Shown here piece by piece: positions 34,665 through 43,290 of a stretch of 64,000 nucleotides of DNA (its first letter is position 1; every line of letters begins with the position of its first letter). The DNA lies in the NCBI RefSeq assembly GCF_019175365.1, contig NZ_CP059572.1, positions 6,696,001-6,760,000 on the forward strand. The letters run 5' to 3'. The DNA is from Actinomadura graeca. Lineage in GTDB: Bacteria; Actinomycetota; Actinomycetes; Streptosporangiales; Streptosporangiaceae. Both the position numbers and the translations under genes were made by a program. The notes under the pieces were generated by a model. It saw nothing but the letters and a program-made list of their open reading frames with translations, was not told the origin of the DNA and did not search any database.

Positions 34665-34984
34665 TGTTCGCTGAACCCGACGAGTACGCCGAAGCGGTCC
34701 TGGACGCCGTGGAGCGGATCCCGCCGGGCCGCGTCCTGACCTACGGCGACCTCGCCGAGCTGGTCGGACGCGGCGGGCCACGGCAGGTCGGCCGCGTCAT
34801 GTCCCTGTACGGCGGCGCCGTGCCGTGGTGGCGGGTCATCCGCGCGGACGGCCGCCCGCCGAGCGGCCACGAGATCCGCGCCCACGAGCACTACCGCGCC
34901 GAGGGCACCCCGCTGCGCCCCGCCGGCGACCGCGTCGACATGGCCCGCGCCCGCTGGGACGGCCCCGGCCCGGCGGCCCCCTGA
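34664..34984 (+). CDS. Alkyltransferase-like (ATL) MGMT-family protein
   Basis: The 106-residue protein has the MGMT/Ogt DNA-binding fold (IPPGRVLTYGDLAELVGRGG, QVGRVMSLYGG). The active-site PCHRV reads PWWRV at 54-58, so the alkyl-accepting cysteine is tryptophan. Such ATL proteins bind O6-alkylguanine, flip it out, and hand it to nucleotide excision repair. Its ATG overlaps the subtilase stop by one base. A homologue sits near moeZ and adnAB in mycobacteria. Confidence 0.88.
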   Translation: MFAEPDEYAEAVLDAVERIPPGRVLTYGDLAELVGRGGPRQVGRVMSLYGGAVPWWRVIRADGRPPSGHEIRAHEHYRAEGTPLRPAGDRVDMARARWDGPGPAAP

Positions 34985-35180
34985 GCCCGCCCTGATCCGT
35001 CCACCCGGGCTGCGACGCCGACGTCATCGGCGCGCCGCCCGTGCTGCGCGCCGAGCCGCGTCCGAGGGTCCCGCGAGCGGCCGCGCGCCACCCCGTGAGC
35101 ACCGGGAACACAGGTTCTCGTGCGCGACATGCGTGCTTTGTGGTCCGAACAGCCCCGGTGATCTGCTCCAATGAAATGTT

Positions 35181-38100
35181 GTGCCGTCTGCTTCCTACCG
35201 TCTCGTGCGCCGCGCGGGTCCCGCGCGGTCGGTCCCGCCCGTGCTCGACGAGCAGCAGCGGCGGGTCGTCGAGCATGCGGGCGGGCCGATGCTGGTGCTG
35301 GCGGGGCCGGGCACCGGCAAGACGACCACGATCGTCGAGGCGGTCGTCGACCGGATCGAGGCGCGCGGCGCCGACCCCGAGCGCGTCCTGGTCCTGACGT
35401 TCAGCCGCAAGGCCGCGGGGGAGCTGCGGCAGCGCATCACCGGGCGCCTGCACCGCACGACGCGGACCCCGCTCGCGCTCACCTTCCACAGCTACGCCTA
35501 CGCGCTGCTCCGCCGGGACGCGGTGCTGAACGAGGAGCCGCCGCCGCGGCTGCTGTCGGGGCCCGAGCAGCTGCTGGAGGTCCGGCGCCTGCTGGAGGGC
35601 GAGCTGGCGGACGGCGCGCGGGACTGGCCGGAGCGGCTCCGCGCCGCGCTGGCGACCCGCGGCTTCGCCGAGGAGCTGCGCGACTTCACGCTCCGCGCGG
35701 TCGAGCGCCAGTACTACGCCGAGAGGCTGGAGGGCCTCGGCCGGGTCCGGGGCCGCGACGACTGGCCCGCCATCGCCGCCTTCATGGAGCGCTACGCCGA
35801 CCGGTTCCTGCTCGACCCCGTCCCGACCTACGACTACGGCGAGCTGATCCAGCTCGCCGCCGGGATGCTCGCCGACGAGGAGGTGCGGATCCGCGAGCGC
35901 GACGCCTACGACGTCGTGTTCGTCGACGAGTACCAGGACACCGACCCCGCGCAGGAGGCGCTGCTGCACCACCTCGCGGGCGAGGGCCGCGACCTCGTCG
36001 TCGTCGGCGACCCCGACCAGTCCATCTACGGGTTCCGGGGCGCCGACGTCCGCGGCATCCAGGAGTTCCCCGACCGCTTCCGCACGCTGGACGGCGATCC
36101 GGCGCCGGTGGTCGCGCTGCGCACGTGCCGCCGCATGGGCCCGGAGATCCTGGAGGCGTCCCGCCGGATCGCGCGCCGCCTGCCCGCGGGCGCCGCGGGC
36201 GCCGCCGAGCACCGCGCGCTCCGCCCGCCCGACGGCACGGAGCCCCGCGAGGCGCCCACCCCGGGCACCCGGCACACCCCCTCGGGACCCCCCGACGAAG
36301 TACGCGCTGTGTCTGTCAGGGGGGGCGCCCCCCCTGTACCCCCCGACGAAGTGCGTGCTGTGATAGCGGACTCCGAAAGCCAGGAGTCCGCCCTGGTCGC
36401 CGACGAACTGCGCCGCGCGCACCTCCTCGACGGCGTCCCGTGGTCGCGGATGGCGGTCCTCGTCCGCAGCGCGGTCCGGCAGGTCCCGGTACTGCGCCGC
36501 GCCCTCGCCCAGGCCGGGGTCCCGGTGGTCGTCGCGGGCGACGAGGTGCCGCTCGTCTCCGAACCCGCCGTCCGCCCGTTCCTGGTCCTCCTGCGGGCGG
36601 CGCTCAAGAAGGGCTACCTGGACGAGGTCGTCGCCGAGGACCTGCTCACCGGCCCGCTCGGCGGCGCCGACGCGCTCGCCATGCGGCGCCTCAAGCGGGC
36701 CCTGCGCGACCTGGAGGAGCTGTCGGGCGGGCAGCGTCCCCTGGGCGAGCTGCTCGTCGCGGCGGTGAACGACCCCCGCGAGCTGGTGCCCGTCCACGAG
36801 AAGGTGCGGGCCCCCGCCGAGCGCGTCGCGCACCTGATCGAGGTCGCGCGGCGCAGCGTCCACGACGGGGGCAGCGCCGAGGACGTGCTGTGGGCGGTGT
36901 GGAAGGAGAGCGGCCAGGCCGAGACCCTGCTGGCGCAGAGCGTGAAGGGCGGCACGCGCGGCGCCGCCGCCGACCGCGACCTGGACGCCGTCGTCGCGCT
37001 GTTCGACCACGCCGCGCGGTTCGTCGACCGTCTCCCGCAGGCCGGACCCGAGCTGTTCGTCGACAACATCGCCGCGCAGGAGATCGCCGGGGACACCCTC
37101 GCCGAGCAGGCGCCGGAGGGCGAGGCGGTCCGCATCCTCACCGCGCACCGCTCCAAGGGCCTGGAGTGGGACGTCGTCATCGTCGCCGGAGTGCAGGAGG
37201 GGGTGTGGCCGGACGTGCGGCTGCGCGGCTCCCTGCTCGGCGTCGAGGAACTCGTCGAGCACGCCGCCGGGGCCGAGCCCGACGGCGCGGAGGCGGCGGG
37301 CGCGTCGATGGCCGCCAAGATGCTGGACGAGGAACGCCGGCTGTTCTACGTCGCCGTCACGCGGGCCCGCAGGCGGCTCGTCGTCACCGCCATCGGCGGC
37401 GACGACACCGAGGAGCGGCCGTCCCGGTTCCTCGACGAGCTGCTCCCCGGCGCGATCGAGCAGTCCCAGCTCGACGAGAAGACCCGGTGGCTGTCGCTGC
37501 CCGCGCTGGTCGCGGACCTGCGCTCGGTCGTCGCCGACCCGTCCCGCCCCGGGCCGCTGCGCCGCGCCGCCGCCGGGCACCTGGCGCGGCTCGCGCGGGC
37601 CGGCGTGCGCGGCGCCAGGCCGGAGAACTGGTACGCCATCACCGCGCTGTCCGACCCGGGCCCCGCGTTCGCCGAGGACGAGCAGATCACGATCTCGCCG
37701 TCGCAGGTCGAGGCGTTCACCACCTGCGGGCTCCGGTGGCTGCTCGCCTCGGCGGTCGGCGCGCAGGAGGGCGGCCCCAACGAGTTCAGCACCATGGGCA
37801 AGGTCATCCACGCGGTCGCCGAGATGGCGGGCGCCGACGACGGGATCGCCGAGGTCCACGTCGCCGAGCGGCTCGACGAGATCTGGAACGACCTGGACTT
37901 CCGCAGCGCCTGGTACTCCGACAAACAGCGCGAGCAGGCCGCCAGGATGGTCGACAAGTTCCTGTCCTGGCACCGCGACAACCCCAACGAGGTCGTCGCG
38001 CTGGAGGAGTCGTTCAAGGTCGACCTCGGCCGTGTCGTCATCAAGGGACGCATCGACCGCGCCGAGCGCGACGAGCACGGCCGCGCCGTCATCATCGACA

Positions 38101-38453
38101 TCAAGACCTCCAGCAGCGCCGTGCCGAAGGAGGACCTCGCCCGGCACCCGCAGCTCGGCGTCTACCAATACGCGGTGATGCTCGGCGCGTTCGAGCGGCA
38201 CGGGCTCATCGAGCCCGGCGGCGCCAAGCTCGTCCAGGTCGGCAAGGCCGCCTTCGCCGCGCGGGCCCGCGAGCAGGAGCAGCCGCCGCCCGGCGACGAC
38301 GCCGACCCCGACTGGCCGAAGAAGCTCATCGAGATCGTCGCGACCGGCATGGCGGGCGAGGTCTTCCAGGCGCGCGCCAACGACAAATGCCGGACGTGTC
38401 CCGTACGGTCGTGCTGCCCGGTGCACGACGAGGGCGGACAGGTTGGCGACTAG
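35181..38453 (+). CDS. adnA: AdnA helicase-nuclease subunit
   Basis: The 1090-residue protein has a UvrD-type motor (Walker A GPGTGKT at 42-48, TFSRKAA, VVFVDEYQDTDPAQE, GDPDQSIYGFRGAD, VTRARRRL). The C-terminal RecB-family nuclease has GRIDRAERDEHG and IIDIKTSSS, with Fe-S cysteines CGLRW and CRTCPVRSCC. With AdnB it forms the mycobacterial-type heterodimer that resects double-strand breaks. A repetitive palindromic insert lies at residues about 370-394. The start is GTG 35181, and adnB begins 16 bases after the stop. Confidence 0.93.
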   Translation: MPSASYRLVRRAGPARSVPPVLDEQQRRVVEHAGGPMLVLAGPGTGKTTTIVEAVVDRIEARGADPERVLVLTFSRKAAGELRQRITGRLHRTTRTPLALTFHSYAYALLRRDAVLNEEPPPRLLSGPEQLLEVRRLLEGELADGARDWPERLRAALATRGFAEELRDFTLRAVERQYYAERLEGLGRVRGRDDWPAIAAFMERYADRFLLDPVPTYDYGELIQLAAGMLADEEVRIRERDAYDVVFVDEYQDTDPAQEALLHHLAGEGRDLVVVGDPDQSIYGFRGADVRGIQEFPDRFRTLDGDPAPVVALRTCRRMGPEILEASRRIARRLPAGAAGAAEHRALRPPDGTEPREAPTPGTRHTPSGPPDEVRAVSVRGGAPPVPPDEVRAVIADSESQESALVADELRRAHLLDGVPWSRMAVLVRSAVRQVPVLRRALAQAGVPVVVAGDEVPLVSEPAVRPFLVLLRAALKKGYLDEVVAEDLLTGPLGGADALAMRRLKRALRDLEELSGGQRPLGELLVAAVNDPRELVPVHEKVRAPAERVAHLIEVARRSVHDGGSAEDVLWAVWKESGQAETLLAQSVKGGTRGAAADRDLDAVVALFDHAARFVDRLPQAGPELFVDNIAAQEIAGDTLAEQAPEGEAVRILTAHRSKGLEWDVVIVAGVQEGVWPDVRLRGSLLGVEELVEHAAGAEPDGAEAAGASMAAKMLDEERRLFYVAVTRARRRLVVTAIGGDDTEERPSRFLDELLPGAIEQSQLDEKTRWLSLPALVADLRSVVADPSRPGPLRRAAAGHLARLARAGVRGARPENWYAITALSDPGPAFAEDEQITISPSQVEAFTTCGLRWLLASAVGAQEGGPNEFSTMGKVIHAVAEMAGADDGIAEVHVAERLDEIWNDLDFRSAWYSDKQREQAARMVDKFLSWHRDNPNEVVALEESFKVDLGRVVIKGRIDRAERDEHGRAVIIDIKTSSSAVPKEDLARHPQLGVYQYAVMLGAFERHGLIEPGGAKLVQVGKAAFAARAREQEQPPPGDDADPDWPKKLIEIVATGMAGEVFQARANDKCRTCPVRSCCPVHDEGGQVGD
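36288..36362. repeat. Direct repeat flanking a perfect palindrome, inside adnA
   Basis: Two 24-base copies of CCCCCCGACGAAG-type sequence at 36288-36311 and 36339-36362 (22 of 24 identical) flank CAGGGGGGGCGCCCCCCCTG at 36317-36336, a perfect 20-base palindrome. The repeat period is 51 bases, so adnA stays in frame and encodes PPDEVRAV twice. The base pattern (long C and G runs) is unlike the surrounding codon usage. It reads like a small inserted repetitive element. Confidence 0.85.
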
Positions 38454-38468
38454 CCCGGGGGGAGCGCG

Positions 38469-41400
38469 GTGATCACGCCCGGGGAGCTGGCCCGCCTGCT
38501 GGAGATCCCCGCGCCCACCGACGAGCAGGCGCGGGTCATCGAGGCGCCGCTGGCGCCGCTGGCGGTGATCGCCGGCGCCGGGTCGGGCAAGAGCGAGACG
38601 ATGGCCGCGCGGGTGGTGTGGCTGGTCGCGAACGGGTTCGTGCGCCCCGAGCGGGTCCTCGGGCTGACGTTCACCCGCAAGGCCGCGGCGGAGCTGGGCG
38701 TCCGCGTCCGCAAACGGCTCGACAAGCTCCGCGAGGTCCTGCCCGGCGACGAGCTGGAGCGGCTCGGCGGCGAGACCCTGTTCGACGGCGAGCCGATGGT
38801 CTCCACCTACCACTCCTACGCCGCGCGGCTCTTCGGCGACCACGCCCTGCGCGAGGCGCTGGAACCGACGATGCGGCTGATCTCCCCGGCCGTCGCCTGG
38901 CAGATCTGCTCCCGCGTCGTGGACGCCTACAACGGGCCCATGGACCGCGTCGAATGGCAGCCCGACACCGTCACCAAGGCCGTCATGGAGCTGTCCGGCG
39001 ACCTGTCGGAGCACCTGCGCACGCCCGAGGACGTCCGCAAGGTCGGGCGGTGGCTGGACGAGCGGTTCGCGTCGCTGAAGAAGGCGCTCAAGCCGCAGCG
39101 CGACATCCTCGCCAAGCACGCCGTCCGCGAGCAGCTCATGCCGCTCGTCGAGGCGTACGGGCGCGCCAAGGCCGAGCGGGAGGTCATCGACCACGGCGAC
39201 CAGATGGCCCTCGCCGCGCGGATCGCCTTCAAGCACCCCGAGGTGGGGATGTTCGAGCGGTCGCGCTTCTCCGTCGTCCTGCTCGACGAGTACCAGGACA
39301 CCAGCCAGGCGCAGCTCGTGCTGCTGACGTCGCTGTTCTCCGGCGGGCACCCGGTGACGGCGGTCGGCGACCCCTGCCAGTCCATCTACGGGTGGCGCGG
39401 CGCGAGCGCCGGGAACCTGCTGCGGTTCGCCCACGACTTCCCCGCGCAGCCCGCCGTCGCCGGGCGCCGTCCCGTCCCGGCGCCCGTCGTCCAGCTCAGC
39501 CGCTCGTTCCGCAACGGCGAGCGGATCCTGGACGCGGCGGCCACGATCCAGGAGGAGCTCCGGGCGGAGACGGCGGCGGTGCCGCGGCTCGTCCCCGGCG
39601 CCGGACGCGACGGGCGCGGCCGGGTCGAGTGCGCCCTGTTCACGACCGTCGAGGAGGAGGCCGACCGGATCGCCGCGCGGGTCGCCGGGCTGATCGCCGC
39701 CGATCCCGGGACCGCCCCGGACGGAGGCGTGCAGGCGGAGCCGCTCCGGTATTCCGACATCGCCGTCCTGGCCCGCAAGCGGTCGCAGTTCCCGCTCGTG
39801 CGGCGGGCGCTGGAGGCGCGCGGCATCCCGGTGGAGGTCGTCGGCCTCGGCGGGCTGCTGACCGTCCCGGAGGTGCAGGACGTCGTCGCGACCCTGCGCG
39901 CCATGCACGACCCGACGGCCGGCGCGTCCCTCGCGCGCCTGCTCACCGGGCCCCGCTGGCGGCTCGGCCCCCGCGACCTCGTCGCACTGGGCCGGCGCGC
40001 GCGGACGCTCGCCCAGGAGGCCGCCCGCGACGTGACCCCTCCCGCGGCGCCGGCGCCGTCCGCCGAGGCACCTCCGCCCGGCGACGCCACGTCCGATGCC
40101 GTCTCGGGGGACACGCCCGGTGACGGCCCGTCCGAGGGCGGGGCGGGCGGCGACCCGCTGCGGCAGCTCGTCAGCGAGCTGAACCAGGAGACCGGCAGCC
40201 TGGTGGACGCGCTGGACGACCTCGGCGACCCCGCCGCCTACTCGCCCGAGGGCTTCGGACGGCTGCGGCGGCTCCGCGACGAGATGCGGGGACTGCGGGG
40301 CCAGGTGGGGCTGCCGCTGCCCGACCTGGTCACCGAGGTGGAGCGGACGCTCGGGCTGGACATCGAGGTCGCCGCCCGGTCCGGCCTCGACCCGGTGACA
40401 GCGCGCGCCGACCTGGACGCCTTCGTCGACGCCGCCGCCACCTTCGCCGGGGACGCCGAGGACCCCACGCTCGGCGCGTTCCTCGCCTACCTCAAGGCCG
40501 CCGAGTCCGAGGAGTTCGGGCTGGAGGCCGGGCGGGTTGGCGAGACCGACAGCGTCAAGCTCCTCACCGTCCACGCGTCCAAGGGGCTGGAGTGGCCGGT
40601 GGTCGTCGTCCCGGGGCTGTCGTACGTGCCGCAGAAGAACGGCGGCCCCGCGAAGGGCTCGGTGTTCCCGTCGCCGCCGCAGAACGCCACCCGCTGGACC
40701 GCGAACCCGCGCGTCCTGCCGTTCATGCTGCGCGGCGACCGCGCCGACCTCCCCCCGCTGAACGGCCTGGAGAAGGACGACCTCGCCGCGTTCGAGCAGG
40801 CGTGCGCGGAGCGGGACCTGCGCGAGGAGCGGCGGCTCGCCTACGTCGCGGTGACCCGCGCGTCCGCCCTGCTCATCACCACCGGGTACTGGTGGGGCGC
40901 GTCGGGCCGCCCGCTCGGCCCCTCGCCGTTCCTGGAGGAGGTGCGGGCGGTGTGCGTGGCGGGCGCGGGGACCGTCGCGGTGTGGGCCGACCCGCCCGGG
41001 GAGGACGCCGCCAACCCGCTGCTCGCCGACCCCGACGAGGCGCGGTGGCCCGCCGGCCCGGGGGAGCGGGGCGGCGCGACCGCGCGGGAGCGGTACGCCG
41101 CCGTCGTCGAGGGCGCCCGCATGGTCGAGGACGCGATGGCCGGGCGGGCGCGGCACTGGGCGGGCAACGACGGGCTGTCCGGCGCCGACCGCGGCCGCAT
41201 GACGGCGTGGGCCCGCGACGTCGAGCTGCTGCTCGCCGAGCGGGACCGAGGCCGGGGCGGCGACGGGCTCCTGGTCGAGCTGCCCGCGAACCTGTCGGTG
41301 TCGTCGCTGGTGTCGCTGGCGCGGGACCCGGCGGCGCTGGCCCGCCAGATCCGCCGGCCGATGCCGCGCCCGCCCGCCCCCTACGCGCGCCGCGGCACCG

Positions 41401-41876
41401 CGTTCCACGCCTGGCTGGAGGGCCGCTGGGGCCAGCAGCGCCTCCTGGACCCCGACGAGCTTCCCGGCGCGGCCGACGAGGGCGCCGCCGACGACGCGCA
41501 ACTGGCGCGGCTGCGGGAGCGGTTCGAGGAGTCGGAATGGGCGTCGCGGGAGCCCCTGGACATCGAGGTCCCGTTCGAGACCGTCATCGGCGACCGGCTG
41601 GTCCGGGGCCGGATGGACGCCGTCTTCCGCACCCGGGACGGCGGGTACGAGATCGTCGACTGGAAGACCGGCGCCCCGCCCCGGGAGGACGACGCCGGGC
41701 CCGCGTCCGTCCAGCTCGCGGCCTACCGGCTGGCCTGGGCGGAACTGGCGGGGGTGGAGATCGGGCAGGTCAGCGCGGCGTTCCACTACGTGGGCGCGAA
41801 CGTCACCGTCCGTCCCGCCGACCTGCTGGACGCGGCGGGCCTCGCCGCGCTGCTCGACGGCATCCCGGCCGGCTGA
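38469..41876 (+). CDS. adnB: AdnB helicase-nuclease subunit
   Basis: The 1135-residue partner of AdnA has a UvrD-type motor (GAGSGKS at 36-42, TFTRKAAAEL, VVLLDEYQDTSQAQ, GDPCQSIYGWRGA, LTVHASKGLEW, VTRASALL). The C-terminal RecB-type nuclease has FHAWLEG, GRMDAVFRTRDGG and EIVDWKTG. It lacks the clustered cysteines seen in AdnA. An alanine/proline-rich linker (about 515-560) breaks the motor. GTG 38469 follows a strong GGGGGGAG, 16 bases after adnA. Confidence 0.93.
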   Translation: MITPGELARLLEIPAPTDEQARVIEAPLAPLAVIAGAGSGKSETMAARVVWLVANGFVRPERVLGLTFTRKAAAELGVRVRKRLDKLREVLPGDELERLGGETLFDGEPMVSTYHSYAARLFGDHALREALEPTMRLISPAVAWQICSRVVDAYNGPMDRVEWQPDTVTKAVMELSGDLSEHLRTPEDVRKVGRWLDERFASLKKALKPQRDILAKHAVREQLMPLVEAYGRAKAEREVIDHGDQMALAARIAFKHPEVGMFERSRFSVVLLDEYQDTSQAQLVLLTSLFSGGHPVTAVGDPCQSIYGWRGASAGNLLRFAHDFPAQPAVAGRRPVPAPVVQLSRSFRNGERILDAAATIQEELRAETAAVPRLVPGAGRDGRGRVECALFTTVEEEADRIAARVAGLIAADPGTAPDGGVQAEPLRYSDIAVLARKRSQFPLVRRALEARGIPVEVVGLGGLLTVPEVQDVVATLRAMHDPTAGASLARLLTGPRWRLGPRDLVALGRRARTLAQEAARDVTPPAAPAPSAEAPPPGDATSDAVSGDTPGDGPSEGGAGGDPLRQLVSELNQETGSLVDALDDLGDPAAYSPEGFGRLRRLRDEMRGLRGQVGLPLPDLVTEVERTLGLDIEVAARSGLDPVTARADLDAFVDAAATFAGDAEDPTLGAFLAYLKAAESEEFGLEAGRVGETDSVKLLTVHASKGLEWPVVVVPGLSYVPQKNGGPAKGSVFPSPPQNATRWTANPRVLPFMLRGDRADLPPLNGLEKDDLAAFEQACAERDLREERRLAYVAVTRASALLITTGYWWGASGRPLGPSPFLEEVRAVCVAGAGTVAVWADPPGEDAANPLLADPDEARWPAGPGERGGATARERYAAVVEGARMVEDAMAGRARHWAGNDGLSGADRGRMTAWARDVELLLAERDRGRGGDGLLVELPANLSVSSLVSLARDPAALARQIRRPMPRPPAPYARRGTAFHAWLEGRWGQQRLLDPDELPGAADEGAADDAQLARLRERFEESEWASREPLDIEVPFETVIGDRLVRGRMDAVFRTRDGGYEIVDWKTGAPPREDDAGPASVQLAAYRLAWAELAGVEIGQVSAAFHYVGANVTVRPADLLDAAGLAALLDGIPAG

Positions 41877-41982
41877 GCGGCACCCACCGCACTGTGTCCG
41901 ATTTGTCGGGTGATGAACCCCGTTCACCTCTGTTCACCCTGCCCGGTTTCGGGGATGATCCGGGCAACCCTAGGGAGGCGGC

Positions 41983-42762
41983 GTGACGGTGACGCATGAC
42001 GACAAGGTCGTACGGGAGTTCTCCAGGCAGGCGGCAGGGTTCGCCGACCCCCGGCTGAACGTCGCGTTCACCCGCGACCTGGACCGGCTCACCCGGTTCA
42101 TGGAACCGGAGCTCGACACCGAGGACGTGGTGCTCGAGGTCGCCGCCGGGACCGCGCTCGTCTCCCGCGCGATCGCCCGCCGCGTCCGGCACGTGACGGC
42201 GCTCGACCTCACGCCCGCGATGCTCGCCGAGGGCAAGCGCGCGGCGGACCGCGACGGCGTCACCAATGTCACGTTCGCGCGCGGCGACGCCACCGCCCTG
42301 CCCTACCTCGACCGCTCGTTCACGCTGGTCGTCACGCGCTTCTCCCTGCACCAGGCCGCCGACCCCGAGGCCGTCGTGCGGGAGATGGCCCGCGTCAGCA
42401 GGCCCGGCGCGGCCCTGATCATCGCCGACCTCGTCCGGCCGGAGGGGATCGAGGGCGACCCCGACCGCATCGAGCGCCTCCGCGACCCCTCGCACGGCAC
42501 CGCGCTCACCGCCGCGCGGATCGCCGGCATCACCGCGGCGGCGGGCGCGGAGGTGAAGCGGACCGAGGAGTTCGAGTTCACCCGTCCGCTGGGGCCCTGG
42601 CTGGAGCTGGCGCGGACGCCCGCGGACGTCGCGGCCGGGATCCGCAAGGAGCTGGAGGGCGAGCTGGCCGGCGGCCCCGCCACCGGGATGCGGCCCAGCG
42701 AGGTGGACGGCGAGCTGCACTTCACGCACACCTACCTGTTCCAGCACGCCGTCGCCAGGTGA
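41983..42762 (+). CDS. Class I SAM-dependent methyltransferase
   Basis: The 259-residue protein has motif I VLEVAAGTALVSRAIA, motif II VTALDLTPAML, and a post-core RVSRPGAALIIADL, as in UbiE/methyltransferase-11 enzymes. The motif I glycine pattern (VAAGTA) is slightly reduced. The substrate is unknown. A direct repeat GTTCACC(TCT)GTTCACC lies upstream (about 41925-41940). It stands outside the adnAB synteny block. Confidence 0.85.
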   Translation: MTVTHDDKVVREFSRQAAGFADPRLNVAFTRDLDRLTRFMEPELDTEDVVLEVAAGTALVSRAIARRVRHVTALDLTPAMLAEGKRAADRDGVTNVTFARGDATALPYLDRSFTLVVTRFSLHQAADPEAVVREMARVSRPGAALIIADLVRPEGIEGDPDRIERLRDPSHGTALTAARIAGITAAAGAEVKRTEEFEFTRPLGPWLELARTPADVAAGIRKELEGELAGGPATGMRPSEVDGELHFTHTYLFQHAVAR

Positions 42763-42798
42763 CGTCCGCGTCGCGCGGTACCCTCCCGGACGATTTTT

Positions 42799-42814
42799 TC
42801 GAGCAAACGTTCGA
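42799..42814. promoter_or_regulatory. LexA (SOS) box
   Basis: TCGAGC-AAAC-GTTCGA matches 11 of 12 specified positions of the actinobacterial SOS box TCGAAC-N4-GTTCGA and is almost perfectly palindromic. It lies 33 bases before the small gene at 42848. A TATGTT at 42828-42833 could be its -10 element, so LexA bound here would block transcription. A matching T run (42794-42799) borders it. Confidence 0.65.
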
Positions 42815-42847
42815 CGCGGGTCGCTCGTATGTTCTAAGTTGTCGCGC

Positions 42848-43156
42848 ATGGGTTCCAGCAACGTGCGCTCCCTCGATCGCGAGCCGGCCGCGCTGGCGAT
42901 GCGCATCGGCGTCGTGGCGGCCGAGGCCGCCCTCGCCACCTTCGCCCGCAACCTCGACCTCGACGACCTCGCGGACGGCGTCGACTTCCAGGGCGCCATC
43001 GGTCCCGCCGAGTGGCCGGTGTTCTCCCTGGTGATCGACACGCTCGCGGAGGCCGGGCCGGACGACGGGCGGTCGGTGGACGAGCGGCGCGCGGACGCCC
43101 TCAACGACCTCGCCCGCATCTGCATGGCCGCCAAGCGCCGCGCCGGCGCCGCCTGA
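42848..43156 (+). CDS. Small protein of unknown function, probably SOS-controlled
   Basis: The 102-residue protein is alpha-helical in character (AMRIGVVAAEAALATFARNL, ERRADALNDLARICMAAKRR). It has an acidic middle and no membrane or catalytic motif, and I do not recognise its family. ATG 42848 is chosen; a TTG nine bases upstream is in frame. The LexA box immediately upstream is the main clue and suggests a damage-response role, such as an inhibitor or regulator of division or repair. Confidence 0.68.
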   Translation: MGSSNVRSLDREPAALAMRIGVVAAEAALATFARNLDLDDLADGVDFQGAIGPAEWPVFSLVIDTLAEAGPDDGRSVDERRADALNDLARICMAAKRRAGAA

Positions 43157-43290
43157 CCGCCCTTCCCGGCCCGCCGACGCGGGACGGGAGGGGGCGGGAC
43201 GGGGCGGGGCGGCGCCCGAATCCTCCGCGGCCCGGGTCCGGGCGCCGCCGTCGGCCGCGCGGTGCCGCCGTCAGCCGCGCGGCGGAGTCG

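Noticed and set aside
34836..41927. A 2363-codon open frame on the minus strand opposite adnA/adnB.
   Set aside because: It is a GC-rich shadow: Arg/Gly/Val/His-rich with no domain, while both plus-strand genes carry complete helicase and nuclease motifs.
41920..41945. GTTCACC-TCT-GTTCACC direct repeat before the methyltransferase as an operator.
   Set aside because: Short and without a recognised regulator family or neighbouring regulator gene; noted in the methyltransferase entry only.
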